Shown in pieces: positions 1 through 9,398 of a stretch of DNA of 64,000 nucleotides. A model generated the notes under the pieces. It saw only the letters and a list, made by a program, of their open reading frames with translations. It made no database searches and was not told the origin of the DNA. Numbering within the stretch: position 1 is the first letter of the stretch; each line of letters starts with the position of its first letter. Location of the stretch: NCBI GenBank assembly GCA_034408855.1, contig JAWXCK010000074.1:1-64000 (forward strand). The letters are read 5' to 3'. Source of the DNA: JAIYDQ01 sp034408855. Its GTDB lineage: Bacteria; Planctomycetota; Planctomycetia; Pirellulales; Pirellulaceae. The translations under genes were made by a program, and so were the position numbers.

Positions 1-30
1 GGTGGGTTGTTTTTCTTCAACTTTGGACAT
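1..30 (-). CDS. Possible 5' end of a gene leaving the window to the left
   Basis: On the minus strand an ATG at position 30 opens a frame that stays open to the window edge (MSKVEEKQPT). No clear ribosome binding site is visible and only ten codons are seen, so this is a weak call. It would be divergent from the glycosyltransferase-like gene at 167. Confidence 0.25.
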   Translation of the reverse strand, partial: MSKVEEKQPT

Positions 31-166
31 CGGAGTGATGCCTCAAAAATCCAATGCGAAACGGGTGTCCGTTGAAACTTCGGTTTTTTATTCGTAACGA
101 TAAATAGTCAATTTTGACCCACGGATTTTCCGGAAGAGCCTAAAAAGTTTGCGAGAAGGTGCCTGG

Positions 167-1348
167 ATGGCGAAGCGAGCCTTTGTAACTGTAGTTACAC
201 GAAACTATACAGCCTACGCCAAAGTCGTTATGGATTCGGTCGGCTTATTCCATCCCGAAGATGATCGATGGGTATGCTTTGCCGACGAACTCCCGACGTC
301 GTGGAATCATGGCTTTGATTGGGCAACACCGATCCTCGGATCGGAATTGGGAATCGAAAATTGGGATCGATATTCTTTCCAGTACACACCGTTCGAATTG
401 GCTTGCGCCTTGAAGCCTCACGCCATGGAGTATCTCGCCGACCAAGGCTACGAAGAGATCATCTATATCGATAGCGATATGCAGCTTTTTGGTAGGCTTT
501 CGGAAGCTTTTGACGCGCTTGAAGACTATTCTATTGTCTTGACTCCACATCTTACACTGCCTCTTCCATTGGATGGAAAGCGACCCGACGAAACCGCCTT
601 TTTGAATTCAGGAGCCTACAATGCGGGCTTTGTTGGAATACGTTCTGATTCGGAAGGGCGTCGCTTTCTCCGTTGGTGGAAAACGATGCTTCGTAAACAT
701 TGTATTGTCGATATAGCGGGTTCTTTGTTCGTTGACCAAAAATGGCTCGATCTGGTACCGGGACTCTTTCAAAGTGTTTTCTTACTTAGACATCCTGGCT
801 ATAACGCCGGTCATTGGAGTCTATCGCAATTTTCGATTTCGGAGGTCCCTTTAAGCGACGCATCGCAAAGCCGGGTCGCCATGGATGGCAAGCCGTTGAT
901 TCTCTTTCACTTCAGCGGGTTGACCCCCGATAAACCTTGCGACTACTTAAAACACCAAACACGAACGCATTTAGACGACGCGCCATCCTTGAAATGTCTT
1001 GTCGCCAATTATCATCGGGCACTGGCGGAATCGAGTCTCGCCGAGTGCATGGCTTTGGGAACTGCGTGGGACATGCTCGACGATCGCACGCCGATTCGAC
1101 CCGCTTGGCGCGAGGCCATCCGCCGGGATCATCGAAAACTCTGTCATATCGATAAGCCATATGAGAGCTTGCTTTACCCTGGCTTGGTCGACCTTTGGCG
1201 AAGTATCGAGAGCGACTCGGTCCATTGGCGTCGCGATTGGGAGATTCAAGTCGCCGAATCCAAGGGGCTACACGGGCATCTCCGAAGAACCAACGAAACG
1301 CTCAAAAAACTCATCAAGCGGTTCCGCCCACGCAACAATGCGGCTTAG
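167..1348 (+). CDS. Glycosyltransferase-like protein (GT-A / GT8-like fold)
   Basis: 393-residue cytoplasmic-looking protein. The N-terminus (AFVTVVTRNYTAYAKV) resembles the first strand of nucleotide-diphospho-sugar transferases. A DxD-type motif (IDSDM, residues 101-105) is placed as expected for metal and sugar-nucleotide binding. The segment NSGAYNAGFVGIR matches the part of GT8-like enzymes that follows the DxD. A longer frame begins at a TTG at 149, but I prefer the ATG at 167 because GAGAAGG sits just upstream with good spacing. An ABC exporter gene follows after 133 bp, so export of a glycosylated product is possible, but that is inference. The acceptor and donor cannot be read from the sequence. 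Confidence 0.75.
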   Translation: MAKRAFVTVVTRNYTAYAKVVMDSVGLFHPEDDRWVCFADELPTSWNHGFDWATPILGSELGIENWDRYSFQYTPFELACALKPHAMEYLADQGYEEIIYIDSDMQLFGRLSEAFDALEDYSIVLTPHLTLPLPLDGKRPDETAFLNSGAYNAGFVGIRSDSEGRRFLRWWKTMLRKHCIVDIAGSLFVDQKWLDLVPGLFQSVFLLRHPGYNAGHWSLSQFSISEVPLSDASQSRVAMDGKPLILFHFSGLTPDKPCDYLKHQTRTHLDDAPSLKCLVANYHRALAESSLAECMALGTAWDMLDDRTPIRPAWREAIRRDHRKLCHIDKPYESLLYPGLVDLWRSIESDSVHWRRDWEIQVAESKGLHGHLRRTNETLKKLIKRFRPRNNAA

Positions 1349-1481
1349 CAAGCTCGCCCATTTGCACCGTAGGCTGGGCTTGCTTTTGAACTCACCAAAC
1401 CGCTATCAAAGAACCGTGGCCTTGTCAGAAATCCGTTGGTATTTGGCCGCTCGAACCCACCTCGCGTGAGACCTATTTGGA

Positions 1482-3440
1482 ATGAAGAATTTTCGTCGCG
1501 CTGTTCGCGACTCACTACATCATTGGCCTGCTATTGTTATGGCGACGCTCTGTTCAATGGGAATTGCTACCCTTTGGAGCGCGAACATTGGTGCATTGTT
1601 CCCAGTCATCGAGATGACGCTCAAAGGCGATTCGATACAAGACTGGCTTAAGGATAGTATTTCCAAGGATGAAGCTGAACTCGCAAGACTGACAAGCGAG
1701 CTTAAAATTGTCGAAGCCGAATATGCGGCGAGGCTCGCTCAAAACCAATCTGAGCTGCCAGCGATTATTGACAAGCAAATTATTCAGGCCAACAAAGCCT
1801 TGGCAGAACAACAACGATCAACGGCATGGAAAAATTGGTTTCTTGGATTGACCAACAACTATTTGCCGCACGATCCATTCCAGACGATCTGCTGCATCAT
1901 GGGAATTTTGATTGTAAGCACGTTGATCAAGCATCTCATGATGCTTGCCAATGATCTTTTGATCGGTCACGTTTCGACCAGTATCGTTCGTTCACTTCGG
2001 CTAAAAATCTTTGAAAAATCTCTTGCCCTCGATCGACAGTCATTTCAAAAATATGGCACAAGCGGGCTTTTGGCATCGCTCACGTTCTCGATCGAAGCCC
2101 TTTCCATCGGACTGATGAACTTCTTTGGGGCCGCGATTCGCGAACCACTTCGAATCGTCGCTTGCTTGATCGGTGCTAGCTTTATTTGCTGGCGACTCTT
2201 GGTTCTTTCCTTGATTCTAGCGCCGTTCTTGATCTTCGTCGTAACGTATTTCAATCGTCGAATTCGAGCCGCAGCATCGTCGATCCTCGGAAAGAACGCT
2301 GGATTTCACGAGGTCATTCTCGAAGCGCTCGTCAATATCACGACAGTTCAGGCCTATACGATGGAGAAACATGAGCAGCATCGATTCGAACGCTGTACAC
2401 AAGGAATGCGTCGGGCGAGCATGAAAATGATCCTGTATACCGGCCTTAGTAAACCATTTACTGAACTGATCGGCGTCGGCATGATTGCGATCACGGTCTG
2501 TGCCGGTGCCTACCTGATCGTGAATCAAGCCACGCATATTCTGTTTATCAAGATCAGCAATGAACCGATGACGCTCTCGGGGCTTCTGGTCTTCTTCGGG
2601 CTTCTGATCGGTGCAAGCGATCCGCTTCGGAAATTGTCGGGGGTCTTCACGTCGATTTATATGGGCGGCATCGCGGCGGATAGCCTGTATCCGTTGCTCG
2701 ACGACAGCTCGGTACTTTCCGAACCTTCTCAACGGATTGCAATTCCTCGGCCTCACCGACAATTAGAACTGTCGAATGTTTCGTTTCACTACAACCCTAA
2801 ACAGCCTGTACTCAAGAATATCAATTTGATTGTGCCCTTCGGAGGGACCATCGCCATCATAGGCAGCAACGGCAGTGGGAAGTCGACGCTCATTCAATTA
2901 CTGGGGCGTTTTTATGATCCGGTGGAAGGGCAGATTCTGTTGGATCAGATCGACTATCGCCAGGCTTCCGTGTCGGATATCCGACAAAGAATCGCTTTAG
3001 TCAGTCAAACGACTGAGTTATTCAATCGATCGGTAATGGAGAATATTCGATACGGCAGCCCTGAGAGCACCGAAGAAGAAGCGATCGAAGCCGCAAAGCT
3101 CGCACATGCTCATGAATTTATCACCAACTCACTTGCCGATGGCTACAGCACCGTGGTTGGCCAAGCCGGACAACGGCTCAGCGGCGGCCAACGACAACGA
3201 ATCGCGCTTGCTCGCGCCATTTTGAGGAAGCCCGAGATTCTTATCCTCGACGAATCCACCAGCCAAGTAGACATGGCGAGCGAACTTCAGATCCGCGCGA
3301 CACTTCAAACGATGAAAGGCCAATTCACCACGATCATCATTACGCATCGTGAAGCCTTGATTGCGTTGGCTGACGAAGTTTTTGAAATTCAAAACGGCAA
3401 CCTCAGCCAAGTTTCCATGCATCGCAATGGAGCAGCCTGA
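1482..3440 (+). CDS. ABC exporter, fused permease and ATPase (MsbA-like)
   Basis: 652 residues. The membrane domain comes first and the nucleotide-binding domain last: Walker A GSNGSGKST near residue 461, signature LSGGQRQR near 566, Walker B ILILDEST near 587, and a switch His in ITHRE. This is the layout of a homodimeric type IV exporter such as MsbA. Unusual is a charged, helix-rich stretch of about 80 residues between the first two membrane segments (roughly residues 45-125, rich in E, A, K and Q), which should lie outside the inner membrane as a coiled coil. The usual family length is about 580, and the extra length is this insertion. Substrate unknown; lipid or polysaccharide export is plausible given the upstream glycosyltransferase. 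Confidence 0.9.
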   Translation: MKNFRRAVRDSLHHWPAIVMATLCSMGIATLWSANIGALFPVIEMTLKGDSIQDWLKDSISKDEAELARLTSELKIVEAEYAARLAQNQSELPAIIDKQIIQANKALAEQQRSTAWKNWFLGLTNNYLPHDPFQTICCIMGILIVSTLIKHLMMLANDLLIGHVSTSIVRSLRLKIFEKSLALDRQSFQKYGTSGLLASLTFSIEALSIGLMNFFGAAIREPLRIVACLIGASFICWRLLVLSLILAPFLIFVVTYFNRRIRAAASSILGKNAGFHEVILEALVNITTVQAYTMEKHEQHRFERCTQGMRRASMKMILYTGLSKPFTELIGVGMIAITVCAGAYLIVNQATHILFIKISNEPMTLSGLLVFFGLLIGASDPLRKLSGVFTSIYMGGIAADSLYPLLDDSSVLSEPSQRIAIPRPHRQLELSNVSFHYNPKQPVLKNINLIVPFGGTIAIIGSNGSGKSTLIQLLGRFYDPVEGQILLDQIDYRQASVSDIRQRIALVSQTTELFNRSVMENIRYGSPESTEEEAIEAAKLAHAHEFITNSLADGYSTVVGQAGQRLSGGQRQRIALARAILRKPEILILDESTSQVDMASELQIRATLQTMKGQFTTIIITHREALIALADEVFEIQNGNLSQVSMHRNGAA

Positions 3441-3490
3441 CGCTCCTTCGAACAACTCATTCGATTCAATTACACAGCAAAGGATGGCTT

Positions 3491-4870
3491 GTGTTCAACA
3501 AACCTCGAAATCAATCAACACCCGCATTCCAAGTACCATTTTGGACATCGTTCTCCATCGGTAGCGCGATCGGGACGGCATTCTATGCAGCAATTTTTGC
3601 AGGAATCCTCGATTTTACGGGGCTTCGTCGCTATGCGGCGTGCCATTGGGTAGCCGGCATCTCGGTCTATATGTTCTTGATCGCGATCGTCTCGGTCCTT
3701 CATAAGTTTTGGACGGCAAAACACCAAGCCAAGCGGACGGCCGCATCGCGAAAAGCGATTCGTGAGCTTGTCCAATCTGCACCGCAAGAGCGACCGATCG
3801 CGTCTGCCGAATGGCTCCACACGATGTGGAAAGGCCAGGCCGCATCGATCACCGATTCGTGGCTTGGAAAACGCATCACGGAAGTCATTGCTCGACAAAC
3901 GGCGCGCGGTAACTGCCGTTTCCTCGAAGAGGACCTGCGCGATCTGGCAGACAAAGATGCCGATGCCCAGCATGAAAGTTATGGACTGGTGCGAATCGTC
4001 TCGTGGGCCATGCCGATGTTTGGCTTCCTGGGTACCGTCATCGGTATCTCGGAAACACTCGGCCAAATGGATACCAAAGCCCTAGCCAGTGGCTCAGATT
4101 TGGCGATGAAATCGTTGACTGCCGGTCTTTACGTCGCTTTCGACACGACAGCCGTGGGACTGGTACTCACCATGCTTGCCATGTTCGCCATGTACGGCGT
4201 CGGACGTGTTGAAACTCGGCTGTTAGGAATCATCGATAACGAAGTCTCCGACAATCTACAGGGATTACTCAGCGAGGACGAGTCGAAGCCACAAGACATC
4301 TACAAAGTCGAGCAAACAGTACGACTAGTTACTGATCAGTTCTTGGTCGCCGTCGAACGCATTGTAGAAAAACAGACTTCGCTTTGGAGAGATTCGATCC
4401 TTGATGCGCAATCGCAATGGTCGACGTTGGTCGCGTCCGCTAAAGACACTGCCCGCGATTCGTTGGTCGAAGGTCTGAATCTTTCGCTCGGCAAACATTC
4501 GGCGAGTATCGAGGTTGCACAGAAAGAAGGGATCGCGCAGATTGATGCTCGATATCACCAATGGCAATCGACACTTTCCGAACAAGCTCGTTCGATGCAT
4601 CAACAGCAAAGCCAATTGATTCGCCAAACCGAATTGCTTACCGAACTGATCGACAAGAACGATTCATTGCAAGCGATCGAGGAAGGGCTGCAGCAGAATC
4701 TGGCTCGAATGACCAACGTCGATCGATTCCACGAAGTCGCGATTTGCTTGATCGAGGCTGTCGCTGTCTTGGGTACCCAAATGGAGCGGGCGGGGCATCT
4801 TCAGGTTCCGAAGATCCGCCGGGCCAATGTTCCGCCTCCATCGAATGAGAACTTGAGGAGAGCGGCATGA
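3491..4870 (+). CDS. MotA/TolQ/ExbB-family proton-channel protein with coiled-coil tail
   Basis: 459 residues starting at GTG, with AAAGGA at 3479-3484 as ribosome binding site. Membrane segments are near residues 22-41, 53-72, 167-187 and 215-237. The last two, with MFGFLGTVIGISETL and VAFDTTAVGLVLTML, form the conserved MotA/TolQ/ExbB core that builds an ion channel with a MotB/TolR/ExbD partner. After residue 240 comes about 200 residues of cytoplasmic helix with coiled-coil character, absent from ordinary ExbB and TolQ. The stop overlaps the next start (ATGA at 4867-4870). With the two following single-pass proteins it is likely to form one ion-driven envelope complex. The family assignment is firm; the role is not known. 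Confidence 0.85.
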   Translation: MFNKPRNQSTPAFQVPFWTSFSIGSAIGTAFYAAIFAGILDFTGLRRYAACHWVAGISVYMFLIAIVSVLHKFWTAKHQAKRTAASRKAIRELVQSAPQERPIASAEWLHTMWKGQAASITDSWLGKRITEVIARQTARGNCRFLEEDLRDLADKDADAQHESYGLVRIVSWAMPMFGFLGTVIGISETLGQMDTKALASGSDLAMKSLTAGLYVAFDTTAVGLVLTMLAMFAMYGVGRVETRLLGIIDNEVSDNLQGLLSEDESKPQDIYKVEQTVRLVTDQFLVAVERIVEKQTSLWRDSILDAQSQWSTLVASAKDTARDSLVEGLNLSLGKHSASIEVAQKEGIAQIDARYHQWQSTLSEQARSMHQQQSQLIRQTELLTELIDKNDSLQAIEEGLQQNLARMTNVDRFHEVAICLIEAVAVLGTQMERAGHLQVPKIRRANVPPPSNENLRRAA

Positions 4871-6882
4871 GAAGCCGATCCCGTCGACTGCGGGCCGATA
4901 GCTTCGCGCCAGCACTCTTCCCATTCTTGGCCGTCCTCGTTTGCACCATGGGCGCACTCGTGCTGATCCTGGTGCTGGTTGTCAGCCAAGCTTCGGCTTC
5001 GGCCAAACAAAACTTGCAAGCCGAGGAAGATGCTCTCCTCGAAGCTTCAGATATGGTCGAAGTCGCTTCGGAAGAAATGAAGGCTCAGCGAAAGAAGCAA
5101 CAAGAAGCAATCGATAATCGCCGTTCGCAACTGGCCGCTATCGAAGATCATATCGCTCGACTGATGGACGAGCTAAAACAGCTCGATCAAGTTGCCGGTG
5201 CCATTCGTGACCAGTCAACGAGCACGGCTCCACAACAAGCCGAACAAGCCGAACGTTCAGCCATCCTTGAAAAACAGCTTCGCGACGAACAAGCGAAACT
5301 CGATGCAATTCGCTCGAAAGCCGAAAAGACTCCACCAGCCTTTGCGATCTTGCCGTATGCCGGGAACACCGGAACGACACGCCGTCCCATCTACTTAGAA
5401 TGCACGCAACATGCGGTGATTATTCAGCCCGAAGGTGTCGCAATTTCAATCGAGGATCTTAAACCGCCGCACGGTCCCGGAAATCCGCTCGACGCGAGCC
5501 TTCGACTAATCCGATCGGCTTTTCAGCGTCTCGATCCAACAGCCTCTTACGCAGTTTCTCCTTACCCATTATTGCTGGTCCGTCCCGATGGAATCAAAGC
5601 TTACGTACTGGCGCGATCGGCGATGAAAGCATGGGACGATCAGTTTGGGTATGAATTGATTGACCAGTCGATGCCGCTCGCCTTCCCTCCATCTGTCCCC
5701 GGGCTCTCGCAGCAACTTATTGACAACCTTGAAGTTGCTCGACAGCGTCAAATGGCGCTGATCGCTGCGATGCCGCGAAAATACCGTTTTGAAAACGAAT
5801 GGGACGAAGCCCTCGACGCCATCGATAATGCTTCCGATCTCGGAGGCTCGAATTCAAATCCAAATATTCGCCGACCTGTAAGCACCGATTGGTCCTCGAT
5901 CGATAGCGACATCGCCAACTCGAACGAATCACCCGATTGGAAGATGGTCTCGGAACTTCCGCCTTACGCCGGGCAAGGCGGCTATGCGGGAACTCAAAAA
6001 AATCCGCCAAGCTCGAATGAACTCAAGCCAGGCACGTCGACTAAACCAGGAGGCACCACGAATACCAATCCCTCGGCCTCGACCCAGCAAGATATTCAGC
6101 GAATGCAACAATCTGCCTTACAAGGTTCGATGGTTTCGTCAGGTGACTTGAAAGCGAACGGATTAAGTCGATCGAACGACGATTGGCAAGACCCTGTCAC
6201 AGCCGACAACGCGACTACGAATTCAGCCCAACATGGGAACGCATCGCAACTCAACAATCCCTCCGCTAGAAATATTGGCTCTTCAGCCGGACAACCCGGT
6301 TCGCCAACCTACCCTTCGGCTCAACCGAACATGTCGATGCAAACATCCAACTCCGGATCGGCTCAGTCGGCTAGCACATCCAATTCGTTCTCTTCGATGA
6401 CACCGAGCAGCCAAGATCCAAGCCAAACACCTCCACCGAACTCGGACACCACGCCCAACATTTCCCCGTCGATCGATCTTTCACCTCGCAACACGAAACA
6501 AAAATCATCCGACGATGCAAATCAAAAATCGCGCCCGCCAGTCCGGACATGGACCTCGACTCGACGCTCGACCAACGGCACGATGGTCTCTCGGCCGATC
6601 ACCATTGTCGCGATGTCCGATCGTTGGCTGGTCATGCGCGATGATGGAAAGCATCAAGTGGAATCGGTTGTCCCGTTAAGTATCGGGCCGAGCGCGGCTG
6701 GCCTACAACTCGAAAAAGCCATCGAAGCCCATGTCGAAGCGTGGGGCGTGGCCGTCGCAGGTGGCTATTGGCAACCCAAGTTAAACGTTGAATACGCGCC
6801 CGACGCTGGAACAAGCGTTCAACGACTTCAAAAAATCCTCGATGGAAGTGGGCTGGGAGTCGATCCACAGCCGCTCCGATAG
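4867..6882 (+). CDS. Single-pass membrane coiled-coil protein, putative channel partner 1
   Basis: 671 residues, start overlapping the preceding stop, GAGGAG just upstream. One membrane segment (about residues 15-41, PFLAVLVCTMGALVLILV) follows a short basic N-terminus, so most of the protein is periplasmic. Residues 45-140 are coiled coil. Residues 150-310 form a globular, strand-containing module. Residues 350-560 are a long Ser/Asn/Thr/Pro/Gln-rich linker that looks disordered. A second small globular module ends the protein. Topology is that of MotB, TolR or ExbD, but I see no acidic residue inside the membrane segment. Not recognised as a named family; function inferred only from topology and operon position. 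Confidence 0.75.
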   Translation: MRSRSRRLRADSFAPALFPFLAVLVCTMGALVLILVLVVSQASASAKQNLQAEEDALLEASDMVEVASEEMKAQRKKQQEAIDNRRSQLAAIEDHIARLMDELKQLDQVAGAIRDQSTSTAPQQAEQAERSAILEKQLRDEQAKLDAIRSKAEKTPPAFAILPYAGNTGTTRRPIYLECTQHAVIIQPEGVAISIEDLKPPHGPGNPLDASLRLIRSAFQRLDPTASYAVSPYPLLLVRPDGIKAYVLARSAMKAWDDQFGYELIDQSMPLAFPPSVPGLSQQLIDNLEVARQRQMALIAAMPRKYRFENEWDEALDAIDNASDLGGSNSNPNIRRPVSTDWSSIDSDIANSNESPDWKMVSELPPYAGQGGYAGTQKNPPSSNELKPGTSTKPGGTTNTNPSASTQQDIQRMQQSALQGSMVSSGDLKANGLSRSNDDWQDPVTADNATTNSAQHGNASQLNNPSARNIGSSAGQPGSPTYPSAQPNMSMQTSNSGSAQSASTSNSFSSMTPSSQDPSQTPPPNSDTTPNISPSIDLSPRNTKQKSSDDANQKSRPPVRTWTSTRRSTNGTMVSRPITIVAMSDRWLVMRDDGKHQVESVVPLSIGPSAAGLQLEKAIEAHVEAWGVAVAGGYWQPKLNVEYAPDAGTSVQRLQKILDGSGLGVDPQPLR

Positions 6883-6894
6883 CACTCCAAAGCC

Positions 6895-7899
6895 ATGACC
6901 AAACGTAGAAAAGATGACCTGACCGTCGGCGACGATGCCTTCCTCGACACCGTTGCCAATTTGGTCGGCATTCTGATCATCTTGGTTGTCATCGTCAGTA
7001 CCGGAACGCACACCGCCGCTAAACAGATTTCTGCCGAGCGTATCAAACAAGCCACCGAAGAACTCGAAGATCCGGTCGCGACGGCCGTCAATATCGAAAA
7101 GGATCTTGCGCGGCAAGAAGAGCAACTTCTCGAACATACGATGGAAGTCGCATATCGAAACGCAGAACGCGATGCGATTCTCCAGCAGGTTCTGATGCAG
7201 AAATCTACCCTCGACGAAGAGTCTCAAAAACTCGACGACCATCAGCGCGAAGAGATTGCGCAGCAACAAGCCCTCAGCGCTATGGAAAAACAGCTCGCCG
7301 AATTACTCAAGCAGCAAGGTGAAGTCCAGTCGACTGAAAAGCCTCCGATTATTCTTCAACACCTTCCGACACCGATGGCGAAAACGGTCTTTGGAAAAGA
7401 GCTCCATATCATGGTCCGCGACGGGATGGTTTCGGTCATTCCATGGGATCGTATGGTCGCGATGCTCAAAGTAGAAGCCAAGGCAGCAGTCTCGCGGTCG
7501 ACACGTCGCGAAAAAATCGAAGAGCAACTTGGACCGGTCGAAGGATATTTGATGACCTACGTGTTGGTTTCAAAACGCGGCCTTGTCAGCAACGGCGGAG
7601 CGACCGCCATGGCTCAAATGATCGAACTCGATAAATTTGAACTGGATACAACCCCCGAAGTGAATCTGGAACCGATTAAACAATCGCTTGGAAGCAACGG
7701 CCGATTGCGAATTGAAATGTCAAGCTACCCTGCTCGCGAAACTACCGTCACCGCCTGGGTCTATCCGAACAGCTTCGAAACGTTTCGACAACTCAAGGAA
7801 CTGTTGTTTCAAGAAGGATATATGACCGCCGCTAGGCCGATGCCCGAAGGCCTCCGAATTGGTGCCTCACCCAAAGGTTCGCAAAGCTCAGCGCAGTGA
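6895..7899 (+). CDS. Single-pass membrane coiled-coil protein, ExbD/TolR-like topology, putative channel partner 2
   Basis: 334 residues, 12 bp after the previous gene. A short charged N-terminus leads into one membrane segment (about residues 17-36, FLDTVANLVGILIILVVIV). Asp18 lies at the segment start, where ExbD, TolR and MotB carry their proton-binding Asp. A coiled coil (about 40-155) and a C-terminal mixed alpha/beta module (about 165-320) follow, expected in the periplasm. Together with the two genes upstream it gives one channel protein and two different stator-like partners. Homology to ExbD is too faint to name it. The stop codon is followed directly by a heptamer repeat array. Confidence 0.75.
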   Translation: MTKRRKDDLTVGDDAFLDTVANLVGILIILVVIVSTGTHTAAKQISAERIKQATEELEDPVATAVNIEKDLARQEEQLLEHTMEVAYRNAERDAILQQVLMQKSTLDEESQKLDDHQREEIAQQQALSAMEKQLAELLKQQGEVQSTEKPPIILQHLPTPMAKTVFGKELHIMVRDGMVSVIPWDRMVAMLKVEAKAAVSRSTRREKIEEQLGPVEGYLMTYVLVSKRGLVSNGGATAMAQMIELDKFELDTTPEVNLEPIKQSLGSNGRLRIEMSSYPARETTVTAWVYPNSFETFRQLKELLFQEGYMTAARPMPEGLRIGASPKGSQSSAQ

Positions 7900-7983
7900 G
7901 GAATGGGGAATGGGGAATGGGGAATGAGGAATGAGGAATGAGGAATGAGGAATGAGGAATGAGGAATGAGGAATGAGGAATGA
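7900..7983. repeat. Heptamer tandem repeat, 12 units
   Basis: Three units of GGAATGG followed by nine units of GGAATGA, without interruption, beginning on the base after the stop codon of the upstream gene. It resembles the short heptanucleotide repeats known from cyanobacterial and planctomycete intergenic DNA. Confidence 0.95.
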
Positions 7984-8070
7984 GGGAAATGTAAGCGGCA
8001 CGGCGATAGACGCCGGCTCTTCTGTTCACAATTTCGAGGAAAAGCAGCGCATTGAGCGGAAGCACAGCAA

Positions 8071-8140
8071 GTCGATAGCCCGCAGCTTGCGCCCAATGCC
8101 ACTTACTTTCGTAGCGGTACGGCGCAAGCCGTCCGGTGGA
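8071..8140. repeat. Palindromic element, copy of the CGGCGCAAGCCGTCCGGT family
   Basis: Position 8113-8136 reads TAGCGGTACGGCGCAAGCCG followed by TCCGGT. A shorter opposite arm, AGCTTGCGCC, lies upstream near 8085, so a hairpin can form. The same sequence recurs as an inverted pair at 15985-16057. The 7984-8213 stretch otherwise holds no gene I can support. Confidence 0.7.
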
Positions 8141-8213
8141 AGCGAAAAAAACGTCACAAACGCGGAAAGACCCGGAAGATATTTTCGAGCGATTCACTTG
8201 GGGAACCTTACAA

Positions 8214-9398
8214 TCACTGAAGCTCTTCGGCCAGTTCAGGAACGGGCAAGCCGAGTGATCCGCGCCCTTCATCGATTCTCAATTGGACATCCAATGCAAT
8301 GTCTTCATTGTCGATTTCCCAGAACAACTTGAGCTGCTCTGCGTCCAATGCTTTGAACGATCGCGTCAATCGCATCCCTACGCTTCTTGCTGGATCGGAT
8401 GTGTACCACCAAGGACTGAGCGGAACATTCGGATCTTCTTCTTTCCAATCTTCGTCTTCGGAACCCATTCGAGCCGCGCTCCGACAACGCTCGGCAGGAT
8501 CTTGCCATCCACCGCCGCGAACGCATCGTGGATAAGCCGAGGTCGGTCGTTGCAAGGCTTTGTCGACATTTACTGGTCCAGTTCCGATCGCATCAAATCC
8601 GTCTTCGCTATAGCCATCGACCGTCCATTCCCAAGCATTGCCGTGCATGTCGTAAAGTCCAAAGGCGTTCGGCTTCTTTTGACCCACTTTGCTCGGTCCA
8701 CCTGCGTTGTTTCCTTCGAAACAGGCGTAGTCGCTAAGCTGCTTTTCGTCGTCGCCAAAGGAATACACCGTTTGCGTACCACCGCGCGCCGCATATTCCC
8801 ACTCGGCCTCTGTTGGCAGTCGATATTGAACACCGGTCATGCCAGACAACCATTTGGTGTACTGCTTGGCAGCATACTGCGTCATCGTGACGGCGGGCTG
8901 TTGAGGGTCGTCACCAAACTCGAACGTGTGGCTAGCTTCGTAAAGCGGCGTTGGAACGGTGATCGCATCGACTCGATTGTCGTCGGTCACCTTTCGAATT
9001 CCGTTCGAATGCAACTTCTTAAAAATCTGGTAGAGCGACATGAACAATTTGTACTCGCTCCAAGTCAGCTCGGTCTTGGCCATCCAAAACGGCGGCACTT
9101 CGACATCGACCTGCGGCCCCTCGTCTTCGCTTCTTCCCGTTTCGCTTTCCGGTGAACCTAGCTTAAAAATTCCGCCTGGAATCGGGATCATCTCGAAGCT
9201 AACTTTGGTTCCAGGTATCGTCACCGAGTAAGGAACCATAAAACCACCTTCGATCGGAACCGAAATCCCGCTGGCTGGTTTGGTCGCAACAATACCGGGC
9301 GACGCCTTTTTGCCATCTTCGGCATGACCTGGCTGACCGATTCCGATCAAGAGCCCCAATAATAGAAAATAAATCTCAACAGATCGCAGTTTTGTCAT
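8214..9398 (-). CDS. Secreted FGE-sulfatase (SUMF1) domain protein
   Basis: 394 residues from the ATG at 9398. An upstream TTG-type extension to 9515 is unlikely because the chosen start gives a clean signal peptide (hydrophobic to about residue 20, cleavage after GHA). The body is a formylglycine-generating-enzyme fold: MIPIPGGIFKLGSPESE, FWMAKTELTWSEY, YRLPTEAEWEYAARGG, MHGNAWEWTVDGY and VRGGGWQDPAERCRSAAR. Planctomycetes carry many such proteins; some activate sulfatases and many act as binding or structural domains. Only one Cys (in AERC) falls in the catalytic region, where true FGE enzymes use a pair, so catalytic activity is doubtful. Convergent with the preceding plus-strand operon. 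Confidence 0.88.
   Translation of the reverse strand: MTKLRSVEIYFLLLGLLIGIGQPGHAEDGKKASPGIVATKPASGISVPIEGGFMVPYSVTIPGTKVSFEMIPIPGGIFKLGSPESETGRSEDEGPQVDVEVPPFWMAKTELTWSEYKLFMSLYQIFKKLHSNGIRKVTDDNRVDAITVPTPLYEASHTFEFGDDPQQPAVTMTQYAAKQYTKWLSGMTGVQYRLPTEAEWEYAARGGTQTVYSFGDDEKQLSDYACFEGNNAGGPSKVGQKKPNAFGLYDMHGNAWEWTVDGYSEDGFDAIGTGPVNVDKALQRPTSAYPRCVRGGGWQDPAERCRSAARMGSEDEDWKEEDPNVPLSPWWYTSDPARSVGMRLTRSFKALDAEQLKLFWEIDNEDIALDVQLRIDEGRGSLGLPVPELAEELQ

Noticed and set aside
3491..7899. Zorya defence system (ZorA/ZorB-like channel genes)
   Set aside because: ZorA and ZorB are accompanied by ZorC and ZorD or ZorE; here the neighbours are an ABC exporter and an FGE-domain protein, and a second single-pass partner is present instead.
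7900..7983. CRISPR array
   Set aside because: Units are 7 bases, contiguous and without spacers; no cas gene is present.
8283..9155. Long 290-codon frame opposite the FGE-domain gene
   Set aside because: It is antisense to a well-supported gene and has no family motifs.
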